Below, one piece after another: positions 1 to 10,885 of a stretch of 47,639 nucleotides of DNA; position 1 is the first letter of the stretch, and each line of letters begins with the position of its first letter. Made by a program: the position numbers and the translations under genes. Under the pieces are notes generated by a model. The model saw only the letters and a list, made by a program, of their open reading frames with translations. It did not search any database and was not told the origin of the DNA. Source of the DNA: Sphaeroforma arctica JP610 (Eukaryota > Opisthokonta > Ichthyosporea > Ichthyophonida); assembly GCF_001186125.1 (NCBI RefSeq), contig NW_014040491.1:1-47639 (forward strand), in the 5' to 3' direction.

Positions 1-513
1 GGAGGCCGTATTTCTACACCGGTGTTGACAAAATACTGTTACTATCGAATGTTCCATATATTCGCTTGCTGACCTACTAAGTAGAGTACCCGCCTCTGTG
101 GTACGGATCGGGTCTGCGCCGTGTAGTGCCGCGGAATGGGTTAGTGCAGAGTACGAAATACCGAGAAGGACCAGGTTATCCGTCATAATCCGGTCGAGAA
201 GCGAGTTTGGGGGTAAGCCAATGCCGCACCAGACCACGGATGAATTCGGTATGTGTTGGCTGGCCTGGATCGGAAGTATCATAGTCGGAACCAACAAGCG
301 CGATGATTTGGGTTGAATCCATATTTGAAGGTAGTATTTCAACAGCGTGATTAGCCGGGGTATGGGGAACATCTGTTGATGTGTCAGGGACGGGTGATGG
401 TACGGTGGTTCTTCAACATGATACAGAAAAGATCCAATTCAAACACTTATCTGTATGTGCTGCGTTGTCCATGTTGAGTACTTGTGGGCTGAAGAGCGTC
501 ATACTCATTGGTC
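1..513. other. No recognised gene; short minus-strand open frame
   Basis: I see no recognisable gene here. On the minus strand a frame opens with ATG at 322 and ends at 176 (48 residues, beginning MDSTQIIALVGSDYD). The frame is open further upstream to about 412 with a proline- and threonine-rich stretch. It lies directly downstream, on the same strand, of the unrecognised frames at 514-1820, so it may belong to the same element. I cannot assign a family. The window edge cuts the region. Confidence 0.3.
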
Positions 514-1820
514 CTAACATTGTTCGTCATCAGTCAATACTACTGGGCTCTCCTCTTTGACGATGTCAGCCATTTCTATATCATTGCCTGTCGTCGAAGA
601 GTTCGTCGTGGAAAGCTGAGGCTGCGTATTGCTATCCATCGTGTCGGATGATTGTGTCGGGGAGACCGTTGGTATATGAAGTCGTCTGGGTTCCGCACGC
701 GCTAATTCTTTAGCGTTTACCGGGATTCGCGGGTTAAGTGAGAAGAGGTTTGCATCATGCTTTGCTTGGTAAGTCTTTTGGAGACGGTCCGCGGTAGATT
801 GGAGGATGTCTGCGTTAGTGGAGTTGACAAGTGAGCTCTGTAGTGCATCCATGCTGCGGGCAAGAATTTTTGGCGCTCGTTCATGTGTGCAGCGGGCCTC
901 CCGCTTGGTGCGGAGATAGTGAATTAAAGCTGCTTTCGTTGCGTCAGGATGTTGTTGGGAGCGGGGGTCGATGTTTTCATCAAGCTGCCATTTCCACGTA
1001 AGGGCTGCATGTCGTTTCACCTGGGTGACAGAGTCGCTAGGAACACAAAGGCGGATGAAACTTGTGGAGCTTCGCGGCGATTTGGTTGAGATACCGATTT
1101 AAACGGAAAATACCAGAGAAAGTGGTGGCGATTGAGGGCTGGTTGGGCATGCCAGTATTTTTCTAATACTGATTGAGATGGGGGCTTGCCGTTAGGGAAA
1201 ATTGCTCTGAAGAAGAGCCATACCGAAGTTATGTCATCCATTTCATGAAGAGTTTTGTCTGACATTGGGCGGCCCACCACTTTCGTCAAAAGGTGTTCGG
1301 GTACTGGCGGCTGCGATTGGGACTGAGAAGCTGGTGGGGTCGGGCGTTTTTTAGGGCTCGGTTTTGCAGGTTTGCCCAATTTTGAGCGGTAGCTGGGAGG
1401 CTCACTGCTGCTATTGGGCGCCTGTGACCGCGGTCTTTTCGCAGGCGGAACAGGCGGGCTTGTGGAGCCAAATCGGAAAGTGTCGGGTGTGTCTTCATCT
1501 ATAGGTGCAAGGGTTTGGGATTTAAGGTCCCGAAGTTCGGATTCAAGGTTGGTTGTTTTTGCACAGAGGTTAGTGAGCATTTGGTGTATGGTTGATTTCC
1601 ATTGGTCATCAGTCAAAGGCTTCTTGGAGATGGGCCCATCATTGTTCGGGGTTGTTAGAGCCGGTCCCAAAATTTGATTGAGATTGGCCTGTAGAGTACT
1701 GACCTGGGCAGAGAGGTTTGTGATAGATTTTTGTGTGTCCAATTTCTATTGGTCATTGGGTAACGAGTCGTTGGGGACGAACGTCTCAATTGGGGGTTCG
1801 GCCTGGCCCGACATTTTTCG
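514..1820 (-). pseudogene. Broken coiled-coil/proline-rich frame, possibly a mobile-element ORF1 or Gag
   Basis: Two adjoining minus-strand reading frames together cover about 1.3 kb. The upstream part has a heptad-like stretch (SITNLSAQVSTLQANL, then TTNLESELRDLKSQ), then a Pro/Ser/Lys-rich basic linker (PPAKRPRSQ, KPSPKKRPTPP), then a tryptophan- and aromatic-rich block. The downstream part continues with a basic helix-like segment and ends in an acidic tail with a PVVLTDDE segment resembling a SUMO-interaction motif. The order coiled coil, basic linker, compact domain and acidic tail is seen in ORF1 or Gag-like proteins of retroelements. No zinc knuckle, polymerase or transposase is visible, so the family is unknown. 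The frame is broken by about two interruptions and is best treated as a fossil. Confidence 0.35.
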
Positions 1821-1824
1821 CGGA

Positions 1825-4470
1825 TGTGGGACTGTGGGGCTGTGGGATCCCCAAACTCCCTACTGGATATTAAATATTTATATATTTTGATTGAAAATCC
1901 AAATTTCAAGTCAACGTTTTGGTGGGGTCTGTGGGTTTTTTTTGAAAGTGGTATTCAGTTCTACACTGGGGAAAGAAATCATATGTCCAATACGTTTTAA
2001 AGATATACTATCTGTATGTGGTGTAAACTGTAATTGTAATATACTTTTGAAAGGCTGGGCCAGTAGTAGTAACATAATCTCCATGAATGTTGGTTGAGGT
2101 AGGTTATGTATACGTTTTGTAGGTTCTCAAATCATCAAGATCGAAACCTTTGCACAAAGAAAATTTATAAGGTTTGCCTTTTTTAAACCCTTGTTTACAA
2201 TGTGAGCAAAGAGTACTAAATTTTTATGTAAAAAAAATATATTATTACCATCTGCTGTATAAATACTGCTTAGAATATTTGCACGAAATTTATTTTGCTT
2301 TCTAGCACTGTTGCACATATAATCGTTCATATTACTATGGGTTTTGAACGAGTTTTCGCATGAACTCTGCAATTGGGTATACCCATATGAAGCAGAGATC
2401 TTACACTGCGCCTTTAAAGGATCCATATTATCAGTATAATTTGTACACAGTTCTTGATTAATTCCATCGTAATTGGTTTTGGTAAAAGGTTTTCTATTTC
2501 ATCTTCTAAAGGTGTCATTGGTATGTTACTCAAACAAGGTTGTGGTTTACATCTATTTCATAGTCATTTGTAGGTTGACCATCAATATATATTCCGTCAT
2601 CATTTTTCTATTATCTTGACGTCGGCCTTGGATTGTACGGATATTGCTCCGAGATTGACGGGGTGAACGAAGTGGTTCATTTGATGATGTATTAGCATGT
2701 GGTATATCTCTAGATGTATTTTACCGTGGCTCATTGGGGTATGTATTTTGTTCCGTATCATTTGGACATGTATGGTCTGGTGGTTGTGGTGGAACTAATC
2801 GTATATGTAGTCTTTGTCTATGATATGATTGTGTATTTGCATATTGTTCACCTTTTGAACATGTCACATGCAAGGGCATGCTGCCTTGTATTATAGTTTC
2901 TTTTCATCACAGTCACGCATTCCGGTAATCGTTTACGATATACGGTATGAGATTTCGAATCTTTATTCATCAATATTTGTGAATTGTTGAGTCGATTTGA
3001 CATGCATCTGGGGGATCAATTGTATGCGTGTGTGTGTTTTCACGCGTATGTTTACACACACGTATGTTAACACATACATGTGTGTACACTTACGCGTGTA
3101 CACATACACGAACAAGAGTAGGGGCTAAATGAAGGTTGACAGAACCATCTGGATTTCTGCAAAATAAAGTACGCAGAGCCATAAATGATTTAAATCTTTC
3201 GTTGTATTATAATTTATAGTACACAGATATTTGTAGATGAATAGTAGTTGATGTTTGACGGCAGATGATATTGGATGTTTTGTGTACGAAAATTTAGATC
3301 CAACATATGATATCGTTGGTATAAATACTATCATAATGTAGAATTCACTGGACATTGTATGATGTGCGTACGAATATTTACATCCAACTTTTGAAACGAT
3401 ATTGTCGTTTCCATAAATCATATGATAATGTGCGTTTGAATTAGTTTAAAATTGAGAGGGGGGGGGGGGGCGAGCCCCCCCAACCCCCATGTTAAATGTA
3501 CTACCAATTGTTACCCAAGAAATTGGCCTTTTACATTTTTACCTAATTATTTACGTTTCATACGCATACACGCCTGCCAGACATAAAAATCCCGTGCGTA
3601 ACGGCTTCTGATTGGTTGAAATTGCTTATTTCGAAGGGGCCTTTTTATTAGAGTTTTCGTACCAAACGGGAATTTGGATAGGGGTCCTATTGAGTGCAGT
3701 TTCCAAAAAAAACTTTGTAGTTGATTTGTCCTAAATAAAAGCTATAACTTTTAAAAATCAAAAAGTAAACATTAAAGTTGGAACTTATACACCGTACCCC
3801 TATAACTTATTTAGCTTAGGTCAAGTCTCAAGACTCAAGAGTCAAGACTCAAATCAAAGGTCAACGACACAAAGAAATTTGTTTGAAAACAAAAAAAAAG
3901 CATAAGTTTTAAATATATTGAATATTGCGCACTGGTTTGTTTACTCAATAAATACACGTTACGCACAGTGGCGTTTTTATCCAACAATTTTTTTTCTCGT
4001 ATTCTGTATGCGCTCCTCAGTGTGACTGTGAAAGTAGGCCTCTACACAAAAGTATATACTCTTTATAGAGTACAGACTAAATACATATATACTCTACTTT
4101 CTACTCTTGAGTATTTTTTAAACTACTTTAAAACAAACCCTACATTTAAAACTGTAGCGTAGGCCGTAGAGGAATAATTTGTATGTGAATATACTCTATT
4201 TTTCTCTCTATGTATACGGAAACAGTAAACACCCTTTGAGTAAAAGTTTTCAGTGAACGGCCAAACAGCAATTGTCCAGTAACATGTATGTACAATTGTA
4301 CATAGCCTTGGACCACACTGTCCACAGCTTGAGAAGGCTACGAGCAGCTTGTTTTTGTTTGTTTTTAAAAAAAAAAGCAATATTGGTGGCCAGAAGGGGG
4401 GTTTTGGTGTTGTTGTTTTTTTCTTCAAAAGAACTATAATATTAAAATTAAAAACGCTCCAATAATTATA
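1825..4470. other. Gene-poor AT-rich intergenic DNA
   Basis: No supportable gene was found. A 99-codon minus-strand open frame (2127-2426) has ordinary-looking composition but no recognisable domain. Open stretches upstream of it (about 2430-2700, minus) are interrupted, so it could be a scrap of an old element. From about 3020 to 3110 the DNA is a GT/CA-rich alternating stretch with cgcgta and acacgt words. Around 3250-3400 two degenerate copies of a roughly 110-bp unit can be seen. Around 3820-3860 short words of the type caagactcaagagt repeat. From about 3900 on the sequence is AT-rich with homopolymer runs. Confidence 0.4.
3458..3487. repeat. G13 / C7 homopolymer hairpin
   Basis: A run of 13 G is followed after CGAG by a run of seven C, then AACCCCC. 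The G and C runs can fold into a GC-only hairpin with a four-base loop, and the G run alone could form a quadruplex. A similar G12 run is at 17538-17549 without the C partner. This is a length-unstable structure with no evident coding role. Confidence 0.6.
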
Positions 4471-4472
4471 TA

Positions 4473-5468
4473 CAGTCAAATCTCTTTAACTGTCCAGGGT
4501 CCGTCCTGAGCCAAAGTGGACAATCAATGAGGTAGACAGGCTCTGGGGCAAGTAGTCCTGGTACACCCTCTATACGCTCAGGCGCTGATGATGACCTAAG
4601 CTCAAGCCGTTTCCAGTTTTTAAAAAAAGCTTTTATACTATGGCGATAAAAACAAAGCTCAGTTTTTATTACATATATGGTCCTCTGAATTTTCATGGAG
4701 GTGCTATTTCTAGGTCCACAGATTTGTCCCACATGCTCGCGGGGAATTTGACCTGCCAATAATTGGTGTAGTGGTCAAGTCTATTGGGCATGTAGTATTA
4801 CTTGCTTCTTCGTATGTTGGCATGATGTTTGTTCGTCACTGACAGCTAAGCGGCTTCAGGCATATATAGCTATAATTGTGTGGAATAGTGTTGTACTTGT
4901 GTATACTGTGTAGTCTGTAGGCTCAGCCTGCAGGTCTGCCGTAATTTGTATGTGTGTTTGTGTTTGTGTAAACTATAAACGCCACTGTTTGGTAATTGTA
5001 AAAGTTGTTGGGAAAATGTGCTATCAGTTGGAACTAGGAAATGCTTCATGACATTCAATGCTAGTTTATGATCGATCGAAACAGCTGCTATAGCCCATTT
5101 CATGAGTTTTAGGTACATATTCGAAGTGCAATATTGGGGGGTTCGTTGGTCCTATATTAGCGTTGAACCCGTTTAAAAAAAAAAGGTTTATACGACATGA
5201 TAATAAACATTAACGTTTAATTATAAATCAGTACACCCATAACGTATTGAGCTTGGCGCTGACCTGTTGAGCTATAACCTGTGGGACAGTATCAGAGCAA
5301 AACACTTCAGATACTTCGACTTGCTTAATTATATTTACTCATAGTCTTTCCAGGCTGTACTCCATCACAATATGTAAAATAAAGTAAAATAGTCCAAATA
5401 TATATATGGGGTCACCCCTATTGAAAAGTGGACATTTAAAGAGGTAGACAGTTATAGTGGTTTGACTG
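4473..5468. mobile_element. pogo/Tigger-like non-autonomous DNA transposon (996 bp)
   Basis: The element begins CAGTCAAATCTCTTTAACTG and its other end, read from the opposite strand, begins CAGTCAAACCACTATAACTG. 19 of the first 22 bases agree. It is flanked on both sides by TA (4471-4472 and 5469-5470), the target duplication of the Tc1/mariner-pogo superfamily. Just inside both ends are related words of the type agtggaca followed by gaggtagacag (about 4515-4542 and 5424-5448), here in direct orientation. CAGTC-plus-CTnTAACTGTC termini are typical of Tigger/pogo elements. No DDE transposase frame is visible inside, so I call it a non-autonomous (MITE-like or deletion) derivative. The interior is AT-rich with short spurious frames only. 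Confidence 0.8.
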
Positions 5469-5479
5469 TACATATATGA

Positions 5480-5690
5480 TTTTTTACCCCCTAGCAGGCA
5501 GGCAGCCTGCAATCATAATGAGTGCCAGGCTGCCTGCCAGGCTGCCAGGCCTAGTGCCAAGCCCAGCGGGCCCCAGCCTGCCAAAGTGCCAAGTGCCAGC
5601 CCAGAGAGAAGGCCCGGGGCACCCGGCCTATAGCCCAAAGGCCCCAACTCTCAAGCCTCAGCCCCCGAGAGGCAGCAATACTATACGCGT
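5480..5690. repeat. GC-rich CCAGGCTGCC/GTGCCAAG simple-sequence block
   Basis: This is an abrupt GC-rich island made of short recurring words (ggcaggca, gccaggctgcc, gtgccaagcc, gccccaa) in otherwise AT-rich DNA. A 75-codon plus-strand frame through it consists only of Pro/Ala/Gly/Leu repeats and is not a credible gene. It abuts the pogo-like element and may be an expanded simple sequence next to it. Confidence 0.5.
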
Positions 5691-5769
5691 GAATATAAAC
5701 TGATAGTGGATCGTGAATTCGATATTCCATAGCCTTCTAAAATATAAAATATAAATTGAACATTCGCGG

Positions 5770-6100
5770 TGGGGTCGGTGATTGATTAATTGTATGACAG
5801 ATCAGTGATGAGTGATTGACTGATTGACTGTGTGACAGGGTGTGTGAGAGTTGAGAGTTGAGACTGTGAGTCTACATATGACTCTGTGACTTGTGAGACT
5901 GTGAGTCTGTGAGTCTGTGAGTCTGTGACTCTGTGACTGTGACTCTGTGAGACTGAGAGAGTGTGAGTCTGCAACTCTGAACAGTATTTATCCTCTGTGC
6001 GACTGTGAGTCTGTAACTCTGTACTGTATTTAACTCAGACTGTGAGTGATGAGTCTGTGAAGTGTGATTAGTGATGAGTGATGAGTGATGACTCTGCGTT
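5770..6100. repeat. Degenerate GTGAGTCT/GTGACTCT tandem satellite
   Basis: An octamer-like array of gtgagtct, gtgactct and gtgatgagt words runs for about 330 bp with irregular spacing. The minus strand reads as a Ser/His/Gln/Thr-rich frame that only reflects the repeat. It forms the first part of a longer low-complexity block that runs to about 6480. Confidence 0.65.
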
Positions 6101-6106
6101 TTTTTA

Positions 6107-6332
6107 ATCAGTCAATCACAACCTCACAGGCCATAGCAGTGTCAGTTTGGTCACTACACAGGCCATACCAGTGTCCGTTTGTCACACTGTTCACTATTAA
6201 TTTGTCACACTGATCACTATTCTCGATCCGTGATATCAGTCAATCACAACCTCACAGGCCATAGCAGAGTCAGTTTGTCACACTGTTCACTATCAGTTCG
6301 TCACACTGATCACTATTCTCGATCAGTGATAT
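6107..6332. repeat. Two direct copies of a ~100-128-bp unit
   Basis: Copy 1 (6107-6234) and copy 2 (6235-6332) both start ATCAGTCAATCACAACCTCA and both end with a TTCTCGATC(C/A)GTGATAT word. Copy 1 is longer because it carries an inner duplication of the segment with acaggccata and gtgtc(a/c)gtttg. The two copies are adjacent, so this is a local tandem duplication. Downstream to about 6480 there is a CCAGGGCCCAGG-type GC-rich patch and TGATCAGTGATCA palindromic words. Confidence 0.7.
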
Positions 6333-6957
6333 AATGATATTGTCTGATTGTCATCTCTTAGCCAGGGGCCAGGGCCCAGGAGTCCAGGGCCCAGGTCGTT
6401 AAGTGTCCCTGACTCACAGTGTGAGCCGGTGAGGGGACTCTGATCAGTGATCACAGTGAACAGACACAGGGGGTGACAGACTTAAATGCTCGCACAGTTT
6501 AGCTCACAGCCTAAAAAGGTTTTTACCTGCATACCACCACGCGTGAAGTGTGAAACTGTGAACACTTTTGGGTATTTATTTTACATCTGTACGATTTTGT
6601 TTCTATTATTTTTATAAATTAATAAAAATCAGAAGGTTGAATGAGTTCAGAGTAGTAATCAACTGTTCATTCTATAAAACAATTTGACGACTGTCGCTTG
6701 TTCAAAATTGTTACAAATGTGTACACAACAGTACACATGAGATTTTCAGAGGGTACATACACATACATACACAGTCAACTGTTTCTGAGGCGTACAAGAA
6801 GTGCAGTGTTGCAAGCTAGCTGTTATAATACCTCGAATAGAAGATCTCTTCAAGTACAGAAGACTTAAAAAGGCCCTCTGTGGAACTATCAAAGCGAATC
6901 TCAAACCTCCGCCTGCGCAATTCACATACATATCTTTTTGTGATTAAAAGTGACATC

Positions 6958-8802
6958 ATGGCGACATCAAATCAAATAGAATCTGCTGTTGTAGCACAGC
7001 TAGCCCCACATATCCCGATGACCCAAAAGCTGGCTGTAGGAGCTTTGGCAGGGGTTGTTGGTACATGTTTTATATTCCCTGTCGATGTTGTCAAGACTCG
7101 TCTGCAAGCACAGAAGCCCGATGTCAAAACGGGAAAACTTCCGTACACTGGTATTGTTCATGCTTTCAAGACGATTGTGGGAAAAGAGGGTTTCCGAAGT
7201 CTCTACAAGGGTCTTACGAGTAATCTTATAGGGGTTATGCCCGAGAAGGCTATCAAGCTAAGTGTCAACGACGGTGTGAGGGAGTTGCTAACAGATCCAG
7301 TCACAGGTAAAATTAGTATAAGCAACCAAATCATTGCTGGGGCGTCTGCAGGGTTTTTTCAGGTCAGCGCAACCAATCCGATGGAGATAGTCAAGCTACG
7401 TATGCAGTTACAGAATATGAAACCGGTTGAACAACGACTGGGCACCATACAGGTGGTAAAGAATCTCGGAGTAAAAGGGCTGTATAAAGGTATGTGTTAG
7501 TCCAGGGAGTTCTTGTTGCGTGTGTTTGTTGCTGGTTTAGACGAGCGCGTTGTCCTGTCGTACACGTATGTATGCCAAAGTCAGGGACACTATTGATATG
7601 AAATCAGGAGGCAAGCTTGGATGCAATGAATTAAATATATTGTGAACGCCAGTGTCTGATGATTTTGAGTATACTGCCTTATATGGTAACCTTTATAATA
7701 CTTTTCAGTTATGGTATCGCCTATATTCATATGATATTCAGATATGATTGGTGATTTCGTCGAGATTTTCTGCCTAAAATATAGGCTATATGCTGTTGGT
7801 TTTATTCTCTTCATTCAATTTGAAGTATGGGGGTTTCAAACCGTGCACTTCGCGTCAGTGTTTCAGTGAAGGGGAAGAAGAGTGTTCAAGTGTATATAGG
7901 CACTTGTTTTGAAATTGGGATGAGCAACTTTATCTATTTTTCATCATTTATTGGTGTTTTTAAAATTTGTTCATATTTTCATGTGCTAACTCTTTGACGA
8001 TTCCACTATTTGAGTTTGAGTGCTTTGGGGTGTCACTTGGTGTTCTTGTTTAAACATAGGCTATCACTGTTTTCTATGTATGCCACTTGTCGTGGTTTCA
8101 GGAATATGGTGAAGCTTGTTGCTGTGTCGTGATCTCTATAGTTCTTGTATGTCGGATCATCATGAATGTACCTAGACTATAGAGTATGGAGTTGATGGCA
8201 ACCAGAGTTTGTATAAGGTACTACGATTTATCACAATGTCATTTACCAGCTCGCTCTAGAAATACTTTTGTTCAGTGCTCGCGCGGAAGCTTGATCTTTT
8301 GTCATGTCGGTACTGATATTTAAGCCGTCACACGCTATATAGAGATGCTTTCCATCTCACTTGACTAACAAGTATATGTTTCACACACGCGCCCGTTACT
8401 CTTTATGGTTTTTTCTACTATGTAGGCATACTCGTCACCTGGATGCGTGATGTGCCGTACTCGATAGTATTCTTCCCCCTATACGCCACACTCCGCGACA
8501 AGTTCGCCGATGAGAGAGGCGTAGCAGGGATCCCGCAAATTATTATGGCTGGTAACATAGCAGGTGCTGTAGCTGCATTCGCTTGTACTCCCGCCGATAC
8601 GATAAAAACACGTTTCCAGTCCGAAGGCTCTTCATATAAATCAATCGGAGATTGTTTTAAGCAAACTGTAAAGAATGAAGGGGTGAAGGCGCTGTTCAAA
8701 GGGTCGGTGCCACGAATGCTGGTTACGGGACCATTGTTTGGTGTAGCTTTATTGGCTTTCGAAATGCAGAAGAGATATATCACAGGTCAACCCTTGTTTT
8801 AA
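6958..8802 (+). CDS. Mitochondrial carrier (SLC25), glutamate or aspartate/glutamate type; 2 exons
   Basis: Two exons, 6958-7489 and 8426-8802, are joined by a GT-AG intron of 936 bp in phase 1, giving 302 residues, the usual SLC25 length. All three carrier repeats are present with PxDxxK-type signatures: FPVDVVKTRLQ (P41), NPMEIVKLRMQ (P141) and TPADTIKTRFQ (P233). The words PEKAIKLSVND and MRDVPYSIVFFPLY closely resemble the glutamate carriers (SLC25A18/22) and the carrier domain of the aspartate/glutamate carriers (SLC25A12/13). No N-terminal EF-hand region precedes it, which favours a plain glutamate carrier. It should sit in the mitochondrial inner membrane and exchange glutamate; exact substrate is inferred. 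I chose ATG 6958 because it begins just before the first transmembrane helix; upstream in-frame codons include no ATG. An AATAAA lies 15 bases after the stop. Confidence 0.92.
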
Positions 8803-8817
8803 TTTATGACCAAAATC

Positions 8818-8823
8818 AATAAA
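8818..8823 (+). promoter_or_regulatory. Poly(A) signal AATAAA of the carrier gene
   Basis: A canonical hexamer begins 16 bases after the TAA stop of the carrier gene, implying a very short 3' UTR. The decayed copy of the exon keeps the same hexamer near 9516. Confidence 0.65.
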
Positions 8824-9011
8824 ATAGATTCTCTATGTTTGGGTTATCGCAAAGCAAAGACTGCTATATTAGTTGCTAATGCACTTTCTAATCCGAGATA
8901 CAAGTAAAAGACGGAGTGAGCGGATACAGATGCTGGTAACAGAAGAGGGTGAATTGTTTGGAATAACTCTATATATAGGTCAACAGGTCTTTCAGGTCAG
9001 TAGGTAGGCAC

Positions 9012-9645
9012 TTTATATTGAGGCCGTCACACTTTGTATAGAGATGCTCTACATCTCTCGTGACTAACAAGCATATGTTTCCCACACGCGCTCGTATCTC
9101 TCTATGATTTTTCCTACAATGTAGGCATACTTGTCACGATGCGCGATGTGCCGTACTCGATAGTATTCTTCCCCCTTTACGCCACGCTCCGCGACGAGTT
9201 CGCCCATGAGAGAGGCGTAGCAGGAATCTTTCAATTATTATGGCTGGTAGCATAGCAGGTGATGTAGCTGTATTCGCATGTATGCTCCCGCCGATACGAT
9301 AAAAACACGCTTTCAGTCCGAAGGATCTTCGTATAAATCAATGAGATATTGTTTTAAGCAGTCTCTTACGAATGAGGGGGTGAAGGCGCTGCTCGAAGGG
9401 TCTTTGCCACGAATGCTAGTTTCCGGTCCATTTTTTTGATGTAGCTTTATTGGCGTTCGAAATGCAGAAACGATATATCACAGGTCAACCCTCGTTTTAG
9501 TATACGACTAAGGTCAATAAACTTGGTGCTCTATGTATGTGGTTATCGCGTGGTAAAGACTGCTTTACGAGCTGCCAATACACTTTCTATTACGGAATAC
9601 AAGTGGAAAACGGGGAAGAGCGGATACAGATACTGACAACCAAGA
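9012..9645 (+). pseudogene. Decayed tandem copy of the carrier gene's last exon
   Basis: This stretch repeats 8315-8942: the end of the intron (GCCGTCACAC to the splice acceptor), the whole second exon, the stop, the AATAAA and about 120 bp beyond. The acceptor tgtaG|GCATACT is kept, and a 3-base deletion early in the exon is in frame. The frame is then lost: a one-base deletion in the IPQIIMAG region (CAAATTATT to CAATTATT), a two-base insertion before the third signature (tgtatgctcccgcc), and an added base in the T-run near gtccattttttt. It cannot encode the third carrier repeat, so it is a pseudo-exon and not a usable alternative terminal exon. Divergence is moderate, so the duplication is not very recent. 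Confidence 0.9.
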
Positions 9646-9714
9646 TATAACTGCATGGTATTCAAAAGTGCTTTCTCGCCTGCTGTACTAGCGCTATTTC
9701 ACAGTGCTATATTA

Positions 9715-9970
9715 GGTTTAGTTTATCTGTTATTTCGAAAAGTGTTAATAGTAGATCTAGTGTACCTGTTATTTCACAAAGTGTAATAATAGATCTAGTG
9801 TACCTGTTATTTCACAAAGTGTAATAATAGATCTAGTGTACCTGTTATTGGACAAAGTGTGATAATAGATTTGATGTGCCTGTTATTTCACAAAGTGTAA
9901 CAGTAGTAGATCTAGTGATAATAATAGATCTATTGTACCTGTTTTTAAAAGTATGATAATAGTGTACCTG
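9715..9970. repeat. 38-bp minisatellite
   Basis: About six copies of a unit close to taataatagatctagtgta + cctgttatttcacaaagtg are arranged in tandem; middle copies are nearly identical and outer copies are degenerate. A BglII-like AGATCT word recurs in each copy. The array directly follows the decayed carrier exon. Confidence 0.85.
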
Positions 9971-9974
9971 TAGT

Positions 9975-10800
9975 CCTATACCGTCCTGTAGTAGGTTGGT
10001 GATCAAATACATTGACCACGTGAGTCATCACAAATTCTTGCATATTGCATAGCCTTCAGGGCTTCTTAAATGGAAACACATATTTACATATTGTGTAGTT
10101 GCACGTCCGTCGTCCAGCACAACCCACACAAGTCAGTATTTACTGTCCTGTTTTTTATAAACAGTATTTTTTTACATTGTTTTTATACATTAATTTTATT
10201 AAAAAATAATAATATTTAGCCTTCTGTCTCTATTTTTTAGAAGGTTATTTATTTAATTTATTATATTTTTTTCTATTATTCAAACTTTTAAAAACTCTCA
10301 ATATTATAAATACATAGTATACATCAAGTAAAAACTTTTGAATTATAAAGTATATATACACAAGTCACAAGTCACAAGTCACACAACACGTATTCTTTTT
10401 TTAAATACATAGTTTAATTTAGAAGGCTACGTAAATAGACGCATCATGATTGACCAATTTGTTTATAAAGTTTTTGTTTTGTTTTGTTTACATAAAAAAA
10501 GTAAAAACTCCTGTTGTTGCTTGAAATAACTCATTTCCAGTACAATTGCTTAGCACACTGTATTGATTAGGCGGCAACTTTTCATTGGCATTCAACTAAA
10601 CATTCATGGAGATCAAATCGATAAGAATTTTTTTAATGAACAAATTGTTTTACAGAGCCGCCGTTCGCGCTGTTTGGCATTGCGACATTTTGCACTTCCA
10701 CGGCTGATAAAGCATTGCGTATCTGTTTACTCTAGTAGAACGAAGGGTTACATGCTTGACGGCGGTAATATATCAACTTAAATCATCTCAAGGTAAAGTA
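9975..10800. other. AT-rich intergenic DNA, possible small TIR element
   Basis: No gene was found. From 10217 to 10429 (213 bp) a segment begins TAGCCTTCT and ends AGAAGGCTA, a perfect 9-base inverted repeat. It has an AT-rich interior and a (tcacaag) triplet repeat near 10365-10385, so it could be a MITE. The same end word occurs at 10053-10060 and, as TAGCCTTCTAAA, at 5730. A 72-codon plus-strand open frame at 10563-10781 shows no recognisable domain. Confidence 0.35.
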
Positions 10801-10806
10801 CTACAC

Positions 10807-10816
10807 TATATATAAA
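10807..10816 (+). promoter_or_regulatory. Candidate TATA box of the EGF-repeat gene
   Basis: TATATATAAA lies 70 bases upstream of the ATG at 10886. A start site about 30 bases downstream would give a 5' UTR of about 45-50 bases. This is positional evidence only, in AT-rich DNA where such words also occur by chance. Confidence 0.4.
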
Positions 10817-10885
10817 TTTGTGGTAGCTTGCTTAGCTCAACTGCTGATGTGGGTTTCTATATAATATTCCATATTTCGTCTCTGC

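Noticed and set aside
5786-5974. Minus-strand frame rich in Ser/His/Gln/Thr
   Set aside because: It follows the GTGAGTCT satellite and has no independent features.
6880-6957. N-terminal extension of the mitochondrial carrier
   Set aside because: The frame is open upstream but has no ATG before 6958, and carriers of this family need no such extension.
8418-8783. 121-codon minus-strand frame
   Set aside because: It is antisense to the second exon of the mitochondrial carrier.
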